Below are positions 60,362-64,000 of a stretch of 64,000 bases of DNA, one piece after another. The DNA is from Gandjariella thermophila. GTDB lineage: Bacteria; Actinomycetota; Actinomycetes; Mycobacteriales; Pseudonocardiaceae. Each line of letters begins with the position of its first letter. Position 1 is the first letter of the stretch. Location: positions 1 to 64,000 of the forward strand of contig NZ_BJFL01000020.1 in assembly GCF_005405885.1 (NCBI RefSeq), in the 5' to 3' direction. The position numbers were made by a program, and so were the translations under genes. The notes beneath the pieces were generated by a model, which searched no databases, was not told where the DNA came from, and was given only the letters and a program-made list of their open reading frames with translations.

Positions 60362-61513
60362 TTATCGTTGCATGCCAGCCGGACGTGAGCGACCGCCACG
60401 GATCAACCGCCGCCCGAAGTTGAGCAGTCGCTTCCCGCCCCTCCAACGTCGGGACAGGTCGTATGAGGCGCGCAACGCCGCCGAACTGATCAGCTCAACC
60501 GGCGGCGGGTAACGGTATGGTGTGCCACCGGACCTGACCTTGTACTCATCCGCGCCGTGCAGTGCGTTGCGGTCACCACCGTCCAACAGAATGCGCAGCG
60601 ACTCCGGGCGGAGTCCGCCGAGGTCGAACCACCGGTACCCGTGCGCCTTTCCCCATCGCATGCCCTCCCACATGAGCGCACCCGGCACCCTCAGCCGTTG
60701 TGCGGTCTCCGTACGGCGGTAACCCATGATACGCAACTTCAGTGTGCCGCCACAGGCTGTATACAGCTGGCCGGCCACGGGGCCGTCGCCGATTTCGCCC
60801 AAAAGCAGCCGCACGCAGCCCTGCGCCGCCAGTTCCCGATAGAGAGTTCGGAGATAATGCTCGGAAAACGGTTCGAATCCCTGGTATGCGGCCGAGTGGG
60901 CCAACAGGTCGGCGAGAACGGGGACGTCGTTTTCGTCGCCCACACGGACGACGACCCCGTTGGCCTCCCATTTTTTGTTCCTTGCCCAATTGCGCAACTG
61001 TCTGCTGAGTCCGCGTTGCAGTTCGGCTTCGGGGACACTGAGGTCGACGCGGATGGAGCCGGTCGGCGCGATGCCGGCCGCCGACGGGCGAAACCCACGC
61101 GAGAGCAGGTCCGAACTCATGTCGTCGGTGCCCTCCGGGGGCTGGACGAACAACATGCGCAGCCGGTGCCGGCCCACGTACGCGAGCGCCCGGCCGAGCG
61201 CCCCGCGGATGTGGGCACGCGCGGCGTGTGGCGCGATCACCGGGCCGAATGGCAGGTAACCGATCCTGCCCAGCACGGGCAGCCGGCGTTGCAGGATCTG
61301 CGCACCGGCGACGAGGTCGGCGCCCGCGTAGGCAAGCACGTAGAGCGGCGTGAATCCGGCGGCGCGCCGCACCTGCGCCCAGGCACGCAGTTGGGCGACG
61401 TCGGTCCCGGACGTGTCGACCACCAACCGATCCCAGGTGGTGAGCGTGCGCCGTTCCGGCTCGGTGCACGTCACCGCGGACACCGGCCCGTCAACCCAGC
61501 GGGTTTCCGACAC
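60362..61513 (-). CDS. FemAB-like peptidyl/acyl transferase
   Basis: A protein of about 383 residues with FemAB-type pattern: TWDRLVVDTSG and WAQVRRAAGF at the N-terminus, LSRQLRNWARNKKWEANG in the middle, and LMWEGMRWGKAHGYRWFDLGG near residue 310 (core GYRWFDLGG). FemAB enzymes add amino acids to lipid II or make related acyl transfers. GTG 61513 has GAGGGGG upstream; ATG 61606 would add 31 residues with no family features and cannot be excluded. It is unlike the other FemX-like protein except in fold. Confidence 0.8.
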   Translation of the reverse strand: MSETRWVDGPVSAVTCTEPERRTLTTWDRLVVDTSGTDVAQLRAWAQVRRAAGFTPLYVLAYAGADLVAGAQILQRRLPVLGRIGYLPFGPVIAPHAARAHIRGALGRALAYVGRHRLRMLFVQPPEGTDDMSSDLLSRGFRPSAAGIAPTGSIRVDLSVPEAELQRGLSRQLRNWARNKKWEANGVVVRVGDENDVPVLADLLAHSAAYQGFEPFSEHYLRTLYRELAAQGCVRLLLGEIGDGPVAGQLYTACGGTLKLRIMGYRRTETAQRLRVPGALMWEGMRWGKAHGYRWFDLGGLRPESLRILLDGGDRNALHGADEYKVRSGGTPYRYPPPVELISSAALRASYDLSRRWRGGKRLLNFGRRLIRGGRSRPAGMQR

Positions 61514-61906
61514 GGCCACCACCCCCTCTCGTCGGTAGGCAACCGGCATGGGAGCCAACCAGCGTCGCCGCACCGGTTCCCCTGGCAACTGGAAGGTTTC
61601 GACCATCGGCTCGTCGTCCTGCCCGAATCCTCCACGCAGTCCGCCGGGAGGGCCGCGGTATGACTCCGTGATGCACTACTTCGACTGAACCAGGTTGATG
61701 CTGACAGGTGACGATCGGCGGACATCACTGCCCTGCTTCGGTTCGCCACGCCGATACAGTTACCGGGTGACCGGAGGAATCATCCCGCGAACGCGCTCGA
61801 TTACCTCGAAGGTGGGTCGAGGTCCCGGTCGCCGGGCCATGTATGGCCGGCGCGGCTACCGTTTCCCGAGGACGTTCGGAATCAGATCATAATCGGGGGA
61901 TCAGTC
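61514..61906. other. divergent region between FemAB-like and methyltransferase genes
   Basis: About 390 bases (300 if the longer FemAB start is used). No gene is supported in it. It should hold the promoters of both flanking genes; a GGGGGA ribosome-binding site lies just before GTG 61907. Confidence 0.4.
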
Positions 61907-62638
61907 GTGGCACGCTACCTCCTCACCGTGGTGAGGCCTCTGTACAAGTGGTTGCGGCACGCAACCACGGACCTGCTCTTCGAGCGCCGCTATGGAGTGC
62001 ACACGGCGGACCTGGTGTATCTCGACGAGCTGGGGCTGGGCGATGCCGAACGAAAGAGGTATCAACCCACCGGATGGCTCAGTCTCGTGCGGATTCTTCG
62101 ACTCTCCGAGGTGGGTCCGGACGATGTCTTCATCGACTTCGGCTGCGGGATGGGACGAGCCGTGCTGCAGGCCGCTATCCGGTACCCATTCCGGAAGGTG
62201 ATCGGTGTCGAAATTTCCGAGAAACTCATCGGCATCGCCCGGGACAACCTGGCGCGCAACACCTCCCGGCTGCGGTGCAAGGACGTCTCACTGGTCTGCG
62301 CCGACGCGCTCGACTACGAGATCCCGGACGATGTGACCGTCGCCTACTTCGCCAACCCGTTCACCGGAAGCATCTTCAACAGGGTGATCAAGTCGTTGAT
62401 CGAGTCGGTGGACCGGGCCCCGCGCACGGTGCGGGTCATCTACGCCAACCCGGTCGAGGAGTCCATGCTGCTGCAGACGGGCAGGTTCCGTCACGTTCGC
62501 ACGGCGCGCGGTCTGCGGCCGACCAGGGAATGGTCGCGGTCCAACTCGATCCGCATGTACCTTCTCGAACCGGAGAACTCGACGGTCCGGCCAGTTCCGT
62601 CCGCCGATCAGCGCCTGGACTCCCGGCCACGTTCTTGA
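61907..62638 (+). CDS. class I SAM-dependent methyltransferase
   Basis: A 243-residue methyltransferase. The SAM loop VFIDFGCGMGRAVLQAA is clear, followed by VIGVEISEKLIGIARDNL and the YFANPFTGSIF segment. This resembles small-molecule or DOT1-like methyltransferases that use an NPF motif, but the acceptor is unknown. GTG 61907 has GGGGGA six bases upstream. It converges on the beta-helix gene with a small hairpin between. Confidence 0.84.
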   Translation: MARYLLTVVRPLYKWLRHATTDLLFERRYGVHTADLVYLDELGLGDAERKRYQPTGWLSLVRILRLSEVGPDDVFIDFGCGMGRAVLQAAIRYPFRKVIGVEISEKLIGIARDNLARNTSRLRCKDVSLVCADALDYEIPDDVTVAYFANPFTGSIFNRVIKSLIESVDRAPRTVRVIYANPVEESMLLQTGRFRHVRTARGLRPTREWSRSNSIRMYLLEPENSTVRPVPSADQRLDSRPRS

Positions 62639-62641
62639 CCG

Positions 62642-62657
62642 GCGGGGCATACCCCGC
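62642..62657. terminator. short GC hairpin between convergent genes
   Basis: GCGGGG (62642-62647), CATA, CCCCGC (62652-62657) lies three bases after the methyltransferase stop and before the end of the beta-helix gene. It is short but well placed as a bidirectional terminator. Confidence 0.5.
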
Positions 62658-62679
62658 GACGGGATGACGCGGCGAGGCG

Positions 62680-63837
62680 TCAGCGGCCACAGGGCACGTC
62701 CGCCGCGGCCGGCGCCAGCGCCGCCGGGCTCGTGCCAGGCCGCACCGACACGTTGCCCTCCACTCGCAGGCCGGCCCGGCTGCTGTCGTCGGCCTCGACC
62801 TGGCGGTAACAGCCCACAAACGTGTTTCGCAGCACCGCACCGTTGACCGAGCCGTCGAGATAGATCACCCCCCGGTCGAAGACGGGGCCGGATATCCGGT
62901 TGTCCGACACCTCCACGTCCGGGAACCACCGGACGAGCACCGCCTGGGACGCGCCGACCGAGCAGGTGTTGCCGACGAACCGGATCGAGTGCGAACGTCC
63001 CACCTCCCCGTGGGTGCCCGCCGTCTCGGCGGTGGCGATGAGACAGTGCTGCCCCACGTTCTCGCAGGTGTTGCGGGCGATGACGACATCGGTCGTCGGC
63101 GGCTTGCTGTTGTCGAAGGTCTGGAAGCAGTCGGGGTGCGGCGGACGGGGATAACCCGCCATGGAGATGTCCCGGATCCTGTTGTCCGTGATGCGGTGAC
63201 CGCGGCCGAAGAACCTGATTCCGTCGGCGTCGTTCATCTCGCGCATGATCGAGCCGCTCACCATGTTGTCCCGTACTGTGACATCCTGGCCGTTGACGAG
63301 GATGCCCGTCCCGTCGGCGCGGTCGACGGTGTTCGACTCGATCGCCGCTCCGGCGCACGGATCGCAGCTGATCCCGTTCCGGGTGGTCTCCCGGACCGTG
63401 TTGTGGCGCACCGTGATCGCCCTGCCGGCAACGGCCAACCCGGTTCCTCCGCGCACGGCGAAGCCGTCCACCACGACGTTGTCGCCGAAGACGGTGACCG
63501 ACCGAACCGGCACGCCGTGGCCCAGCAGGGTGATCGGGGCGGCCGGTGTCCCGGACCGGGTCAGGGTCAGGTCGGTGTCCGCCAGCCCGGTGCCGGCGAA
63601 GCAGATCGTGTTGCCGGGTGCGGCGTTCTGCATCGCCTGGGCGGTCCGTTTCGGGTCGTCGACCGTGCTGGTACAGGAAGAGACGTTGGCGGTCTCGGAC
63701 GGCGGCGCGCCGTCACCCGACAGGTTCGGTGGTGCCGTGGTGCACGCCCCGGTCGACGCCGCGACCGTCAACACGCAGGCGCCCATTACGGTGGCGACCG
63801 TCAGAAGATGGGGGGATGCAATGCTTCGCGACGCCAT
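62680..63837 (-). CDS. secreted right-handed beta-helix protein
   Basis: A 385-residue protein. The N-terminus is a signal peptide (PHLLTVATVMGACVLTVAAS) ending near Cys31 in STGACTT, so a lipoprotein is possible though the lipobox is weak. The rest is a parallel beta-helix with repeated turns such as VVVDGFAVRGGTGLAV, RHNTVRETTRNGIS and ESNTVDRADGTGI. Such folds include polysaccharide lyases, epimerases and hydrolases; no catalytic set is certain. It may trim or modify the exopolysaccharide outside the cell. ATG 63837 has AAAGGCAGG upstream. A decayed copy of its start is at 59130-59352. Confidence 0.85.
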   Translation of the reverse strand: MASRSIASPHLLTVATVMGACVLTVAASTGACTTAPPNLSGDGAPPSETANVSSCTSTVDDPKRTAQAMQNAAPGNTICFAGTGLADTDLTLTRSGTPAAPITLLGHGVPVRSVTVFGDNVVVDGFAVRGGTGLAVAGRAITVRHNTVRETTRNGISCDPCAGAAIESNTVDRADGTGILVNGQDVTVRDNMVSGSIMREMNDADGIRFFGRGHRITDNRIRDISMAGYPRPPHPDCFQTFDNSKPPTTDVVIARNTCENVGQHCLIATAETAGTHGEVGRSHSIRFVGNTCSVGASQAVLVRWFPDVEVSDNRISGPVFDRGVIYLDGSVNGAVLRNTFVGCYRQVEADDSSRAGLRVEGNVSVRPGTSPAALAPAAADVPCGR

Positions 63838-64000
63838 CGGCCTGCCTTTTCTCGACCTCTTCCGTTGGTCAATTCTAATTCCGCACCGGCCACGCGCATC
63901 GGGCGACACCCACGCGCACCTAATGGTGTGAACGACTCAACGCGCCTGTGCACCCGGATCCATTTCCGTCTATGTTCGACGTGTTCGCGTCGATGGGGGG
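63838..64000 (-). promoter_or_regulatory. promoter region of the beta-helix gene
   Basis: The last 163 bases are non-coding and run off the window. They contain CACCTAATGGTG (63918-63929), a CACC-N4-GGTG dyad kept as CACCTCATGGTG in the remnant at 59292-59303, together with flanking TGTGAAC. Conservation of this block in an otherwise decayed copy suggests a regulator or promoter element. Confidence 0.45.

Noticed and set aside
1-64000. CRISPR arrays or complete insertion sequences
   Set aside because: No regularly spaced repeats, cas genes, or full-length transposase frames were seen in any part of the window.

Overview
The window is high-GC actinomycete DNA: dense genes, GTG/TTG starts, ATGA-type overlaps, a SARP regulator, rare TTA codons, GAF-ANTAR proteins and a HelR-type RNA-polymerase ATPase. 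The gene families would suit Pseudonocardiaceae or a relative, but nothing here fixes the genus. All calls come from reading the sequence; no database search was run.

Left flank (1-6.9 kb): a truncated fatty-acid desaturase, a tRNA 3'-end-like fragment, a divergent TetR/HelR pair (HelR removes rifamycins from RNA polymerase), a luciferase-like flavin monooxygenase, an esterase and a YbhB-like protein.

Centre (7-36.6 kb): a type II (aromatic) polyketide cluster. A minus-strand operon starting near 27.1 kb encodes an O-methyltransferase, a heme-less P450-like helper and its glycosyltransferase, a muconolactone-isomerase-like protein, a MycE/OleY-type sugar O-methyltransferase, KS-alpha, KS-beta, ACP, an ActIII-like ketoreductase, a two-domain aromatase/cyclase, an ABM monooxygenase, a second O-methyltransferase, a metallo-beta-lactamase-fold protein and a SnoaL-like protein. 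A P450 diverges from it, and the shared promoter carries SARP-type heptamer repeats. A separate five-gene coupled operon (7.1-12.5 kb) encodes a family III CoA-transferase, a CitE-like lyase, a cyclase-family hydrolase, an MmgE/PrpD protein and an EhpF-like adenylating enzyme. It resembles an itaconate/citramalate-type CoA module and is the most unusual part of the cluster. Export and control genes (MFS, TetR, SARP) follow, then an HTH / ImmA-IrrE protease / membrane-protein triad rich in TTA codons, and acyl-CoA carboxylase beta and epsilon subunits that could supply malonyl-CoA. The likely product is a C9-reduced anthraquinone- or anthracycline-like aglycone carrying an O-methylated deoxysugar; no deoxysugar genes are present here.

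Right-centre (36.9-48.2 kb): a molybdate operon (Mo-responsive regulator, ModABC), two GAF-ANTAR proteins, a small protein overlapping an EAL-CBS-GGDEF protein, two phage-tail-like surface proteins and a PAP2 phosphatase.

Right (48.7-64 kb): an exopolysaccharide locus with an oxidoreductase/aminotransferase pair, Wzz-like, MurJ/Wzx-like, Wzy-like, initiating glycosyltransferase, a family 28-type glycosyltransferase, FemX-like acyltransferases, UDP-glucose dehydrogenase, two methyltransferases and a secreted beta-helix protein. Between 59.13 and 59.49 kb lie decayed copies of the start and promoter of the beta-helix gene and of a piece of the FemX-like gene, showing past duplication within the locus.
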